DNA of 40,211 nucleotides, from contig NW_020170413.1 of NCBI RefSeq assembly GCF_000524195.1, positions 1-40,211 on the forward strand, given 5' to 3'. Within the stretch, counting starts at the first letter, position 1. Each line of letters opens with the position of its first letter. The notes under the pieces are model-generated. The model was not told the DNA's origin and ran no database searches. It was given only the letters and a program-made list of their open reading frames with translations. This DNA comes from Echinococcus granulosus (taxonomy: Eukaryota; Platyhelminthes; Cestoda; Cyclophyllidea; Taeniidae). A program made the translations under genes and the position numbers. Shown piece by piece: positions 21,724 to 34,425 of this stretch.

Positions 21724-22149
21724 TTATTTGCTGAAAACAACAGCCCCTGCACTGCATTTAATTGTACTCAGGGTATTGCAGCCTTGCAGCCTTAATTGCC
21801 TGATGTACAAAGAGTTGAAGGATTGCACCATAAGTGCTATCCTATCAAGAGCAGCACCAATACATCTCGGCATTTTATCTTTAGTAGTATCACTACCGTC
21901 CAAATCTGGTTAGAGCTGTAGGAAAAATCATTCTACCGAGATGTATCAATTTTAGTTTTATATCTACGCATATAAATTTGTTTACAGTTTTGGATAGCAT
22001 ATATTTAGTTTTGTCAACATTGATTGAAAAGTCTAACATTTGTGCTCATTTGAGTATCTACTTCCACATTTCCGTTATCCGGGTTAGCCTTTACATTTTT
22101 TTCTAGTTTTACATGCCCAATTCTTTGTCATGAGACTTATATCAATGCT
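21724..22149 (-). mobile_element. Decayed LINE-type reverse transcriptase fragment
   Basis: Read on the minus strand from high to low coordinates. A degenerate active-site strand SIDISLMTK (22129-22149, where Y-A-D-D-x would stand) comes first. Then AQMLDFSINVDKTKYML (about 21995-22045) matches the 'GL.INVDKTK.M' motif of non-LTR reverse transcriptases. Finally an RT C-terminal region DKMPRCIGAALDRIALM, then NSLYIRQLRLQG (21724-21906) resembles 'RI..A...F..L...I...TKL+L'. The three pieces are in different frames and separated by stops, so the element is dead. No ends or target duplication identified. The exact LINE clade cannot be told. Confidence 0.6.
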
Positions 22150-24543
22150 AATTGAACTCAAGTGGAATTATCAGGTGACAATGCTTTAATAAATAACAAC
22201 TCAAAATCTACTTGTGGTCTTGTTGCTAAAAATTGGGGTTCTTATCCAACTCACTTTATGCTTAAATTTAGGTGGGTCTCCTTTTCTAGTATCCACTTTC
22301 TATTAGCGACAATTCCCTACTTCTGAATAACGTTCAGCACTTACTCAACCAAAGGATTATGCTGCAGTAGCAAGACTGTTATGAGGTTCAATCTATTTTG
22401 CATAAGCTACTTCTATAATCAAGCATTATCCTAAAATGATGTCAAGGTAAATTGCTTTACTTGAATAATTTTTTTCAGTGGTTTCGCATTTGTTCAACTC
22501 TAAAATTAACACAATCACGGAGTTCAAATTTTAACAGCTATTTTAGTAAGTATGACACAAATACAATTAAGTCATATATGTGAATTTCGCTGCGGCAAAA
22601 GTGGTCTTTATAAAAGGGTTATTGGTAAGCAGGTAAAGAAACACAAAGATCATGTTTAAACAGTTGTAAGAAGTCGAAAAAGAAACCACTTGATAAAATT
22701 TGACCATTTGTAATTAATATTACTTTACGAAAATATTTCTAAGATAGCGCTTCTTAACTAATGCAAAAAGCCATCATAGTAATATGCGATTGGCATTTCT
22801 GCAAGTTGGGCTACCAAATTCTGCTTTATGTTCCATTTGATCTCTATGAACTGCCGATATAAAGGATAACTGTGGGACTATTTTCTGTCACGATCAAGGA
22901 GAAATGCGGGCAGTTGGGTAATGCATAAGTCAAAGCTGAGTACTGAGTCATTATTTTCACAAACCGATGGTTATTACGGTTCCTACTAAACTTAACTGAA
23001 CACTTGACTGACGAATTTGTTTTAATCAATCTGCCTGCAGTGCGCGCCTACAAATTTTGGTAAAAATGGCGCAAATCAACTTTATTTAGAGGGTTGTAAG
23101 CTAAAGCAATTATGAATTACACTTTAAGGATGACTTACGTTGAGCAAAGTTGCACTACAGAGTGTCTCATTACCCTAAAAATTCATTTAAAATTCGTATG
23201 TATTGCTGATCAATAAAATGTGTCGTGTAATAAATAGGCTTTGAGTCCGAATTTTAGTGGCAAGTTGGTTTGATCTGTGCCTACTTCTGCACCATCTTAA
23301 AAAATTACAGCATATTTAATTCTAAGAAATTTCAAAAGTGCTGGAAATCAAACCTTTTACCTGTTTAATTTAAAAGTGCGGTGCATGTGAATATAATTCG
23401 GAAACACCGTAAATATCAGTGGTATTATTGCTGATATTGTTTTTCCACACATTAAGCATGAGTTGATTATTCAAATGAATAGACGATTAAAGGAGGAAAA
23501 TGCCAAAACACCGTGGTAAATGCTTGCATCTGAGCATAAAGATGAGAAATCAAAAATACTAATTATTTCTACACGCAGCAGATAGAACTTTTCGCATTAA
23601 GCATATGACCAGCATTTAATCTGCAAAAGCGACACATTTGGGGTTTGAGTAAAGAAATAGGATTACTTGTCTCAAATTTTCTTTAATGTGACAAAACTAT
23701 TAGTAAATATATGGCAAGATCCAAAGTTAGGAAAGGAGACCGACTAGTCCATCTTTTGATCATCCAGCCGATAATTTGCGAATTTGTTAAAAAAGCTGTG
23801 GTTTATTTGAAGAGCTTATTTGCTTCGTCAAACACCTCTGCCTTTGTGCATCCACCCGTCAATTGGGTTAAGCTTATATTTAATGGTTTTGGATGTAATC
23901 CACCTAAAATTATCTATCATAATTTGACAAGCTCACATGCATATGAGCTACAGTTAATAATTTCAGCTCAGAAAATATTTATTTTTATTAGAACCACATG
24001 TATCATATTTATATTTGTAGTGGTGAGTACCGAGCATGCAGGCATGGTTACTCTGCATTCCTCATTAATGCCATCAATGCATAACTCTCACTGCCGATAT
24101 GATTTTATTTGTGCTGATGGGTTGTGAGACCATGCAACCCACGATGACGGCCCTCAGTTAATTTATCAGTAGTGTGGCTACCGATCATCCCATAACTGTA
24201 CCAACTTAACATCCATGATCAGAAATTTCACCACAAAGTGTACCCACACGGCTATTCAATGAGACATTGGCACATTTCATCTTTCTAGCCACAAGAAATT
24301 GACATTGGGCTGCCGGACTGTTTGTCATACATCAAATTTTCCGACGAGCCCATTCTCAGGGGACATTTGCATCCAGCAAGCACCCAGCAATTCTCAAGAT
24401 TAATACAGTGATCTTATGTGTTCATCTCGATTGAATACTCTGTTGGTCTTCGTTCAGTAGGCTCTAACCCCTCACTTATCCCAAAATTTCCAATTTGACG
24501 TAATGTGTTATTCTTCTTTGTCAATGATATGGTGCACGTGCAG
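22150..24543. other. AT-rich non-coding region
   Basis: Probably includes further decayed LINE sequence next to 22.15 kb. The plus frame 23711-24127 (138 codons) and the minus frame 22844-23029 show no family signature. A possible plus-strand exon at 24292-24409 (PQEIDIGLPDCLSYIKFSDE) follows acceptor TCTTTCTAG but ends at a poor donor. Confidence 0.35.
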
Positions 24544-25139
24544 GCATACACACAAGTTGGTGGCTGCCAGCATCACCTCTATATTTCGCGTATGCACCGA
24601 AGCACTGGAAGTGCGAGAAGACCATCACCAACACAAATGAATACAAAAATCTTGATAAGGGACACTGAATGGGTGGGTATGTGCCTCAATGTCGCTTCTC
24701 TACCTGGCCCATAGGTTCCAATTTTCACTCGATGCGTTGATTTCTCGTGATGTTAGGTAATAAAATAAAGACGCATACATTCCCTGTTGGGTGTGCAACA
24801 GCTCGTTTAGCACGACTACTCGACTACGCAAAACACTTCATGAGTGAATTTGCGTGCGTAATATCTTCCAGTTCACAGTCTCATCGGTTTGCTTTGAGGC
24901 GATTTAACGAAATGCGTATAAATCATCAAGTGAGTTAGAACGGGAAAGACCCACAAGTATACCTTCACCTAACTAACTGTATCTGCTGCAAATAGCAAAC
25001 AATTCCATTTCCAATCCATCTCCTCAATCACGCATTTTGGGTATGCACCTGTCTCAATATATTTATATCAACACGCAAATTGGTGCAGGAGCCTTCAAAT
25101 TCCACTGGTTGGCGTAATGGCAGCGAATGGACTCCCTGA
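24544..25139 (+). CDS. Candidate three-exon gene end, product unknown
   Basis: Three open blocks with matching phases and good signals: 24544-24676 (donor G|GTATGT, phase 1), 24802-24929 (donor CAA|GTGAGT, phase 0) and 25089-25139 ending in TGA. The middle block codes RLARLLDYAKHFMSEFACVI and a basic stretch LRRFNEMRINHQ. No domain recognised. Other frames are also open in the first block, so this may be chance. Confidence 0.2.
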
Positions 25140-25294
25140 CCTACTGCTGCTCACTTCAAACATCCACAACGTCATGCGGCTCACCACCGATATATCGAGG
25201 ACCAGCAACCAAGACCTCTTGCAATGTAAAAGTTGGTAATGATAACAAAGTGGAAGCAAAAAATATTATCAGAGGCATTGATAAATCCTAAACT

Positions 25295-25480
25295 CTAACA
25301 CTTGGAATTTTTGTTTTGGGACTTGTTATTCCAGAGAAGCTTCATTTTTGTGCCTGCCAGTTCAAGCGAGTTCTGCATTTCCTGGTAGAATTCCTCCTGC
25401 CATTCGCTAGGTGCCCCTTTTTTGCGAATGCTTTCCCACACTAACCTACACTGGCTGATGGGTTCAAACCACAAAGGGCC
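25295..25480 (-). CDS. Unassigned coding-like block, Trp/Glu-rich
   Basis: A 61-codon open stretch ending TAG at 25295-25297. It codes WFEPISQCRLVWESIRKKGA, then PSEWQEEFYQEMQNSLELAG, a helical, charged composition typical of real protein and unlike the surrounding DNA. It opens behind an AG at 25480-25481 and contains no clear donor. It could be the last exon of a gene or an old transposon scrap. Family not recognised. Confidence 0.3.
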   Translation of the reverse strand, partial: GPLWFEPISQCRLVWESIRKKGAPSEWQEEFYQEMQNSLELAGTKMKLLWNNKSQNKNSKC

Positions 25481-26153
25481 TCAAATGAGCCACCAATCAT
25501 GCAATGGTACCCAATCTAGATGACTTGCTATCATAAGGTGGACATGCTAGCTGCAGCTTCAACAGGAGTCCTCCAATTCCCAAGTACATCTGCGCTAAAT
25601 GCTCGTCTTAACCCTTACTCATCGGGAAATGCGGATAATTTTATTTAGATCCTCGTCCACAACCTACTCTGCTTTTCATATTTGCCGCATCCAAAACAAC
25701 GCATACAAGTGTCGCTCGCATGTAGGTATATATGTAACATTGAAGGCAAGCCATAATTCACTTCCTAATTCTGCAATTCAAAAGACTAATATTAATAATT
25801 TTTTTGTATACTGTACAACTAATGCCAAGGCTAGCGGTTGGAGTCACTAGTGTGTTAACTTATCGTATAATTAGCATCCATGATTGCGCAGTCGTGGTCT
25901 ACCAAACGCCTTCTGTGTCCGTGCTCCAATTCCAACCCAGCAATACCTTGTAACTTTGCAAAGCATCTCACACCTAATGCGGGTTAAACGCAATCCTAGT
26001 TGCGCTAACAATGCATCACGTCACCTGTTACATCAAAGCAGAGGCAAGTCGGAAGTCCATAATTCGGCATCAGTACTGTAGGATATTGACCCTCAAACTT
26101 CTTGTTTCAAAAGTTGATGTGAGGAACAAACAAGCTACTGGCCTTTGTGTATG

Positions 26154-26588
26154 CTATACGAACTTTGTGTGGCACAATCTATTAAATTTGTGTCTATGTT
26201 TGTTGCGATACACCGCTGCTGGAGCAGCATCAACCGAGGTGATCTCGGCATCTCTACCGGGAAGCTGGCGACTGTAAGCAAGACTAACATCGGTCGCCAT
26301 CAAATTCTGCCGGCACACAGAACAATGACCCTTGAAACGTGTGTGATGGAAGAATTTTGATAAAATGCTTCCACATTCAATAGACATTTTGAGTGGTCGT
26401 TTGGCTTGGCATTCTGATACAACTAAGGAAGTGGAAGGGTACCAATCTATCTCACTTGCATAATATGGTAGCTTGTTCTGCAAAATGATTGCATATTTTT
26501 TTCTTGAAGAGTAACAATTTAGCTGTGAGATCCCAAAAAATGCTGGCAATAATGGATTATATGACAATAATAATGCTAGTTTTAGCAA
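26154..26588 (-). CDS. Unassigned 144-codon open frame
   Basis: The distal part is GC-richer and coding-like (GHCSVCRQNLMATDVSLAYS, then RQLPGRDAEITSVDAAPAAV), with an acceptor-like GTCTTGCTTACAG inside. Frames on the plus strand over 26205-26275 are open as well. No family recognised. Confidence 0.15.
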   Translation of the reverse strand: MLKLALLLSYNPLLPAFFGISQLNCYSSRKKYAIILQNKLPYYASEIDWYPSTSLVVSECQAKRPLKMSIECGSILSKFFHHTRFKGHCSVCRQNLMATDVSLAYSRQLPGRDAEITSVDAAPAAVYRNKHRHKFNRLCHTKFV

Positions 26589-26647
26589 TACTTTTTAATT
26601 TCGACCTTGCAGTGCTAAGCTCTTAGTTTTAATCCTAATAAAAGTAT

Positions 26648-26758
26648 CTAACTGAGGAAAAGCCGATGATACGGCTGCTTCCCTTTCTTGGTCAGTGTTC
26701 CACGACGTACTACCAACACGCCAATCTTGTCATTCTTAGTGGTCATGTCTTCCACGTA
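26648..26758 (-). CDS. Unassigned possible terminal exon, basic product
   Basis: After acceptor GTTTTAATAAG the minus strand codes 36 residues (YVEDMTTKNDKIGVLVVRRG, TLTKKGKQPYHRLFLS) and stops at 26648-26650. Its Lys/Arg/Asp-rich composition differs from neighbouring DNA. No poly(A) hexamer follows closely. Function unknown. Confidence 0.2.
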   Translation of the reverse strand, partial: YVEDMTTKNDKIGVLVVRRGTLTKKGKQPYHRLFLS

Positions 26759-27503
26759 CTTATTAAAACATTAAAACCTGAAGCTTCCTCCACTTTCCCT
26801 TGGATATGTAAAAAAGCCGAAGAAATATTGATAACGACCATGTTAGCAAAACTTCATCGACTACTATTGAGCAGCAATTTCCTTCTTCTGCTAAGAATAA
26901 ATAATCCCGTGTGGCCTATTGCAATATTTTCTTAAAAATAAATGCTGCAAGTTTTCTGATTCTCATTGCGCTAAGCTCGCTTTTTCTCTAGTAAATTGTA
27001 AAGGACACTGAACTCGAAATTTCCTCATCCTCGGAGGAGTTCCGTCAGTTCAATGCACTTATCGCGACGGATGTTCGATTCGGTTTCAAAACATCCACAA
27101 AATATTCTTGGTTTTTTTATATAGATTTAAAAAGTCAATTTGAAGAAGGCGCTTTCCGCATAACTGTTGAAATTGATTTGGAAATACGAAGCTTTAGAGG
27201 CCACATGATGGGTCATACTCCTGACGATGCTCCTTACTAACAAAACCAAATGCAGCTAGTTGAGCATTAAGATGATTTTTTAAAGGCAAAACTTATGCAT
27301 GCAGTGAAAATTTCCCTAACTTTTTTCACATTTTAATTACGCGTTAAGTGAGAGAGTGGGTGTGGCCGGATGCCGCGTCTGTCCTATTTATTGGGACATG
27401 CGATGGTCCGCGTTAGCAACAACAATGGTCTCCAGTGCTATCTAAAGGTCGTTGTTTCAAAATTGTAAATTGCGTAATTCTTAGGACAAGACATCACACT
27501 GGC

Positions 27504-27806
27504 CTAAATAATACAAGACGCCGAATGATTTCGCGTGTGCTTCCCATTCTCTCTGAAATTTCGTTTACTCAGTGGTAGAATATACACCTTCCGTACAGCG
27601 GACGTCCAGGACTCGTATCCATCTGAGCATCGTACTGACATGACATATGAGGTAAACTGTAGGCCATCACAGGGGCAACGAAGCCATAAAACAGGAGCAC
27701 ACCAGCTCCTCCTACGCCCATTTGCATGCCTACCTCTGCGTCTCTGCCAACGTGACTCCCGCCTCGTCAGCAAATTCATTTGCCCTTTGTTACTACCCAT
27801 TTGCAA
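27504..27806 (-). other. GC-rich island with several open frames
   Basis: Both strands are open here. The minus strand gives either a Gly-rich frame (MQMGVGGAGVLLFYGF ... SPGRPLYGRC) or one resembling a fibronectin III strand (YVMSVRCSDGYESWTSAV). The plus strand has a tidy exon shape, 27571-27651, ending GAG|GTAAAC. I cannot decide between them. Confidence 0.15.
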
Positions 27807-28517
27807 GCACCATTATTAGCACTAGAAATTGTTCATAAAATTTGCAAATATTATGTGCCATGCTGAAGTCAAGCTCAACCTCTTTGCCAAAAAAATAATG
27901 ACTAGCACAATATAAAAGTAGTTCCCACTGCACCTTATTTCACTGTACATTCTCTCCCATTCGCTCTGCCTCTGTGTCAATGGCTTCTTAAATCCGGTTT
28001 AGACAAATTAAGGAACACAATGCAGGAGTAGAAACACCTTTGTTTACTGTAAGGCGATTTAGCACTTCCATGTAAAATAGTGGCGTGTATCCACACTTCA
28101 TTCGTATTGGAGAAAGCCATCCACAGGGTGGAAAAGCATTGTTGAGGTAGTGACAATGGATGACACCTAGATGTGATTGTCACACGAATTTGAATGGTAT
28201 TAGCTTCTGCTGCTAAAACTACGGCCGCACGTGAATCGCGCAACATGAGCAAGCAAGAGACGAAACTAAAAGAGAGCGTGTGCTGTGTAATGTCTAGTTA
28301 TATCTGCATTTGCGTCACCTGTGCAAAATGCATAGTAGAAAAAGGAAGTGTGCAGGATTCCTACTGCTAATGAGTAGATGGTACTCGTCAAGGAGAGCAT
28401 TTTGTGTACCAATCACAGGTTGTTAGGCCATCAGCCTCAAACCGAGACGTGTTGCGAAACGAGACGAAAGCCTATGGGTACTAAGGCAGTGGTGTAATTA
28501 AATGGTAATTTAATGAA

Positions 28518-28555
28518 AATGCCCAACCACTATAACAAAAGTGTGGGTGGGCATT
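28518..28555. repeat. Short hairpin-forming inverted repeat
   Basis: AATGCCCAACCAC (28518-28530) and GTGGGTGGGCATT (28543-28555) are reverse complements with one mismatch around a 12-base loop. Possibly a small foldback or a piece of a decayed element. Confidence 0.4.
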
Positions 28556-31500
28556 ACCACAATGACGTGTGCATTCGTGACTTACTGCCGTTTTCTCCTA
28601 TTGTAAGTCACTAAACGGATTAAACAGTACGAGTGAAATAGACTGTGGTTTAGTTTACCACTGCCTACGCTACCAGCGTCCACCGAAAATTAGGCTATTT
28701 AAATTAAATGACGGACCTCAACTCACCCATCATTCCTAATTTGACAACAAGACAATTTAATTCCTCAGATGGTTTCAATTTTCATCGTTACGATTGCTAA
28801 AGGGAGATTGTACATTTGCTTCACCTACTTTGATTGACCTCTCATCCGAAGTCAGTCAGATAACTACTTCAAATGGAAGGTTTGTTTAAGCAAAATAAAC
28901 GGAAAGGGGGATCTATCTAGCAGCATATCAAAGGATGCCAAAATTATACTTTGCATCCAAACGCGCATTGAATGACTTCTTTTAAGTACGCCATGCTATC
29001 ACATACTGTAGTGGGGATCAAGCTAAACATCCAACAATTATTCCCGCAGAAATGCCATGGCAGTGTTATTTCAAGCAACCATTTTACAAAATTTTAATGA
29101 TAGGTTTCATCACAAGCATATCAAAATGCGAGTGGAAATGCATTGGAATTTTGGTTGCTTGACTGCGCGGCTTGAAAATAATGTGATGAGTTGAGTCGTG
29201 AGAAACTCAATCATTGGCAATGCCATCAATACTGGTTTCAAAGGGATTCAAAGTAGGGTTAAAGTTAGGGAGGAAATGAATAGGGGAGAGCCACTGCGCG
29301 TCACCTGCGCCCACGGCCATAGTAACTGGTATCAGTAAAGGTATAATGAATAGTTGTTTTTAGACACATGCTTGACCGATTCTGCACTACTGTGGTTAAA
29401 GTACTGCCCAAGCCATGCATTCACTTTTGCATAAGTACAAAATCAAAGGATTAGAACTATAACATAAAAAGAAGAAAAATAGGTCAGCAGCAAGTTGTGT
29501 GCAGGATTTAACATGTTGCAATTTGATGGTGGTGCCTTTGAAGCTGCAATATTTCCATTGATGGTATTTAACACTTTTCGCTCTCCTACTAGCAATGTGC
29601 AAATAAAAGAACAAAACAAATTTAAAATGAAGTAATTTTTAGTAGGTTGCATGATTGCCACCTTGATGTGCCAACCTTAATGGCACTAGAATGGTTTCGA
29701 TGAAGACAAATGTTACTAAAAAAATTTAAAACTGATTTGAATGCTCTGAAGGCATGACTGGGAAGCAGAACGTAATGTGGATTATCTCATAAAATTTCTG
29801 CCTAAAGTGGCCAGCTGCAAATTACACGTATTTCATTTACAGTATTTCATCGAGTTTGAGATGAATTTAAAAAAATACAAATGACCTACGACGTGCAGCC
29901 GCCCAAAAGTGCGTCTACCTGCTAGGTTGCACCTGCATCTTAAGATGTTCCAAAGGCGTTGATTAAGTATCGTACATTAAATTAAGAAAAAATGACAACA
30001 TGGAGATCAAAGCTTTCCATTTTGGATTTTCACAGTTTGCTTGTTTGCTCTTAGAATAATTGGAATAATTACGTCAGCAATGCACTGAAACACCAGATAT
30101 TTTGGGTATCATTTGTTAAATAATAAAAAGAGCTGGAAGGCAGCAGATGGCAGTATTCAGCTGCCTTTTATACAGTCAAGAGTATTTATAGGGACAAAAG
30201 TAAATTAGAAGGAACTCGGGTGAATTGCCTCCCATGGTAATAGTGAGGACTTGGGTGGGCACGGTTGTAAAACACAATAAAGTCAAATTACTTCCAATAT
30301 GTGTCACCCATCTGGCAATGACTTCCAGTTTGTTCCTCAGGTGTTTACGCTTTTACTAAGTGATATTCGAACATTGCACTTTTGCTCATGCAAGCAACGA
30401 TTGCAAACTACAACTAAAACATCTCAGAATATGTAGCCAAATATACATGTGAAAACGTCTGTCCAAATGCCCTCTAGTTACCCAGTTAACTACACTATTA
30501 CCCATTGCAAAATATCATGTACCTACAATTTAGGTTAGTCGATTTCAAGGACCACTTGAAGTTTCTTTGAGTATTGTAGTGGATACTAATGCATAAGGCT
30601 ACATTTAGCAGTGTATGAATTTATGTACACCGTTTTCTTTTCAAAGTGAGAGCAAGTGCTCTTTCCATAACTAACCATTCATTGTATCCACTCTAGTGCT
30701 TGCAAGAAAACCACTGTCATATATGTGGTGCTACCAACGGTCACATCGTACCCAGGATTGGAGGTAGAAACAAGCATCGACAAATAGAAGAGCGATTCAT
30801 ATTGCGTCTTGTGATAATGAGGCCATATTGATAATAATGCAGTTGTAACGTCAACTTTGTCTTATAAAAACCAATTTGGTGTAATACAAGAAGGAGCTAC
30901 GCAAAGGGAGCCGAATTAGCACATTTAAGTCCAATTTTTTTTAGGAAGAATCTCTAATCTCAACCAAATCTCTTAAATTTCAAAATTTTATAAATAGCTG
31001 AGAACTTAGTGTCGAAATGTAAATTGTGAAAGTTATAACACGAATATTTAAGCAAATTTGGCACAAGAATGGCCATCATCGAATTCGGAATTATGCATTT
31101 CCCTTTATGAGCAGATAATCGGTTTGAATGTACCTATGAGTTAGAGAGCAGTCACGGCTAATCTTTAAAAGGGGCAAAGGACTCTGAACCCCTTTAGTGT
31201 TGTTGCCTGCAAACATTTACGACACACATAGATTATATTCTTCTCTAATCATTCTTCTGGTTTCGAGGACATGAATGGAGATGTGGAAGGGAGAATCTCT
31301 GAACCCGTTGCAGTATTGGTGCCATGAAGCTTTGAAGTACATTGCCATTCTGACAATTTTAGCTAAGACAGAATTCAATGCAAGGTCTGACTTCTGTCTG
31401 ACAACAAAACAAATTTCCCTCAATCGACTGACATTTTTCAAAGGGCTAAATTGCAATGATGGTGAGCAGCGAAATATGCAGTATGGATAAAACAGGGAAT

Positions 31501-32989
31501 GCAATACACACTGACTGTAATAAAGAATGTTTAGGGAATTAAATGATGAAGTTTAGATTTTCGGCAAAGGATTAATATGCATTCTGCCACATTTGGGAGA
31601 CCATAGTTATTTCCACTCTAGTGCAGTTTCGATTGATATTTTGCCAGTCCTCTTACATCCAGAAGATAACTTTGATGGAATCAATGTGGCTCAAGACATT
31701 ATTTCCTGCGACCTCAAAAGAACACTAACCAGTGCGGCTTGAAAAGTTCTAACCGTGAAATCCAGCAACCTGTTTTAACAAATACGGACTTTCCAATAGC
31801 ATAAATAGGGGCGCGGTCCTATGCAAGAGCCAAAACAACTACCACAATAAACTCAGTGAAGATACTACATATTAACAGGGTCAATTCAATTGCGTTGACT
31901 CAAGGGTGTTTTTTGCAAAATTTATGTGGTTTGGAAAAACCTGCATTACAGCTGCTTTTATTCCTGTAGTTTTAAACAGGCAGTTGCATGGAGCAGCTTG
32001 CCTAAATTAATCTATTTCACCAAATATAACTGGCAAGCAAAGGTTCATCATCCCATAAGAACTTCCCTTAAATCTTAGTTAATTTGGAATTTCTAAAAGT
32101 GTTGCTGAAGCTACAGCTCACTTAAGTGCAGACAGGTACTTGGCCTGTATTCATTTAACTCTTTACCTGTGATTCATCAGCGTAGAAACCTCTCTCATGA
32201 ATGTATGACTTGGTCCTTAATACATAAATCTATAACACGGAACTGCAGATGGATTGTAAATAACCAGTTTTAATGCGATGTTAATGGTAGAATCTTCTAT
32301 GCGGCACAAATGGGATGAATGACGACAGCCATTTGTTGTGGAGGCGACTTCTTAAATTTTCCGGACAGTAGTAAAATGGCAACAAGTTGTACATTGTCAA
32401 TAACAGAAATATGCCTCAATTTTGGCATGTTTAACTAAGATCACTGCATGTGTGAAATAATTTACGCATGGTCTTATTCGTGTCATCGTTTATTCTTTTT
32501 CCAACCTGCTACACTTATGGTCAGGAAGAGCACTTAGCTATTTCTGTGACCTGCACTTACTTTCACACTATTGTAGCCTTCAGCAGAATATTGATGTGTA
32601 ACAGGGCCATTCATTGTGGACAATTATCGAGATAAAATGTTCCTGAGAGTTTGACCCTTTGGAATCAGGGGAGAAACTCAGCCTAATTTCTGATTTGCTG
32701 CCAAACACATCACCTCATTTTAAAGCATTGAAGGAAGTAGTCACATGTCAGGATTATAACAGATTCGGAGTGAGGACAGTTTGAATGCTTGCTAATTCAT
32801 AATTCAACAAAGTTTAAATGTATTTTGCAGCACAAATTTTGTGGTTTATTCACAAACATTCCATTACCTTTCTGAGTGGGCAAGATGGGTTGACTGCACT
32901 TTAATTACACTAGCTTTCAGTGTAGGTCCAATGTCAACCAGCCACTACAAGTAAGCTTAGCTAAGCCGATCGAGTGGTTAATGCTCTGA
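28556..32989. other. Long AT-rich stretch without an assignable gene
   Basis: No frame here exceeds 100 codons and none shows a domain. Small coding-like scraps occur at minus 29215-29340 (ATG GCC start followed by GCAG|GTGACG) and plus 29879-29920. No tandem repeat seen. Confidence 0.4.
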
Positions 32990-33443
32990 TGCATCTTCGA
33001 GCAGTCTGCACTAGTCGACCGCTACGCTAGGCTCATACATGCACGTCGCGTCCCTAAGTTGGCTTACCAATGTCAAGAGGGACAACTCCGTTGTCTCAAT
33101 AGGATCCGGGCCACTAGTCAACGTGAAAACTACCAGCTATGACCATTGGTGACATAGGCTGTAACAACCCGATAGCAGAAGCCACGGTAGTCGGCGCAAG
33201 ACAGGCCATCAAGGAAATGCTCGTTGCATTGATGGGTGCCTTTATTGCTTCTGCTGTTGGTGTGCGATAGTGATATTGGCATTTGGTTTGGTTATTACGG
33301 CAACCGCGATGACAGTTCGATGCTTTGCTGTATTTTCCGTTTCTGGCATCTCTAATGGCAGCTGTGTTAATTGTTTCTCTAGTTATTATTCTGTCCTCTA
33401 TCTCGTGGGTTGGTTAGGTGGATTGACAATGATATTTAGTTGA
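32990..33443 (+). other. GC-rich block with three successive overlapping open frames
   Basis: Frame 1 (32990-33142) ends RCLNRIRATSQRENYQL. Frame 2 (33139-33270) starts in an ATGA overlap with the frame 1 stop and codes MTIGDIGCNNPIAEATVVGA. Frame 3 (33165-33443) is a 92-codon Cys-rich, hydrophobic stretch (RCIDGCLYCFCCWCAIVI). The minus strand is also open (IETTELSLLTLVSQLRDATC). Possibly the remains of a mobile element; no hallmark motif found. Confidence 0.25.
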
Positions 33444-34425
33444 ATTACAATGGATAAAATAAAGTCCTTTTGCGTGTAAACCACACTAAGCTGTTTAAAA
33501 GGGTGCAAATTTTGCCCTGCAAGCTTAAACCTATTACTCTTTTATCCATTCTATTAGCAAACAGCTGTCCTCCATCCCTTAACAAGATCGACACAACATC
33601 AAGCCCCCTTCCAATCTCAGCTAATTTATAACATTACATTTGTTGCACCAAAATGATAACTCACTTAAATATGGATCACCGACGTGAAGCTAAATGCACT
33701 GGCACGATATTCCCATCACGTCACCTCACTGCTTTTAACAATATGCATCTCGTATAGAATTGTTAATTCCAAAAGCCCTAAAATCCACTAGGTTTATAAT
33801 TTGGGAGTTCACTGGCTGTTATTTGTAGCCTTGTCTTTTATGTCAATAAATCGGACTACCAACCGAACTTAAATTGAAATACAATGCCAAAATGACTACT
33901 TCAGTAAAAAGCCTCTAAATCGGGGTGCGTAATAATGGGCATATGGTAAATGTAATTTCATTAAAAGATGTCTTTTTCAAAATAAAGTTGACTTGACGTG
34001 GATCGGTGTGCATGAACCGGCACCAAAATGAAGATAAATAAATTTAAGCACTGCCATTAACTCAGTTCTACTACTTTTGAGAGATATTTTTTGTCTGCAA
34101 AGCACATTATGGCCGGTTTTAATGATTTAAATCTAATTCGACAAATGATAAATAACTGGAAATGTGATAACCAACACAGAAATTTTAGGAGAACACTCTA
34201 AGTCAAGGTTCATTATCCCTAAGTTATGCTTCGGTAATTATGTTGCAAATTAGTTAAATGTTTGGCTGTTTAATGGTATTAGCACTGATACTAAATCACC
34301 ACATAATACTACACAGCGAGTTGTTTTTGCGAAATTAGTGCTTTGGAGGTACTGCACTTTGCAATTTACTATTAATGACTGCTGCAATTATTTATTACCC
34401 ATCACTCCTTTTAGCCTGCTTATAG

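Noticed and set aside
21629..21913. 94-codon plus-strand frame
   Set aside because: It is the antisense shadow of the LINE reverse transcriptase fragment on the minus strand.
25460..25475. B-box-like GGGTTCAAACC as a sign of a tRNA gene
   Set aside because: No A box or acceptor stem pairs with it, and it falls within the minus-strand coding-like block.
32955..33035. tRNA gene or tRNA-derived SINE
   Set aside because: CGAGTGGTTAA resembles an A box of Ser/Leu tRNAs, but it is disrupted by two bases, no proper B box follows at the right distance and the cloverleaf does not fold.
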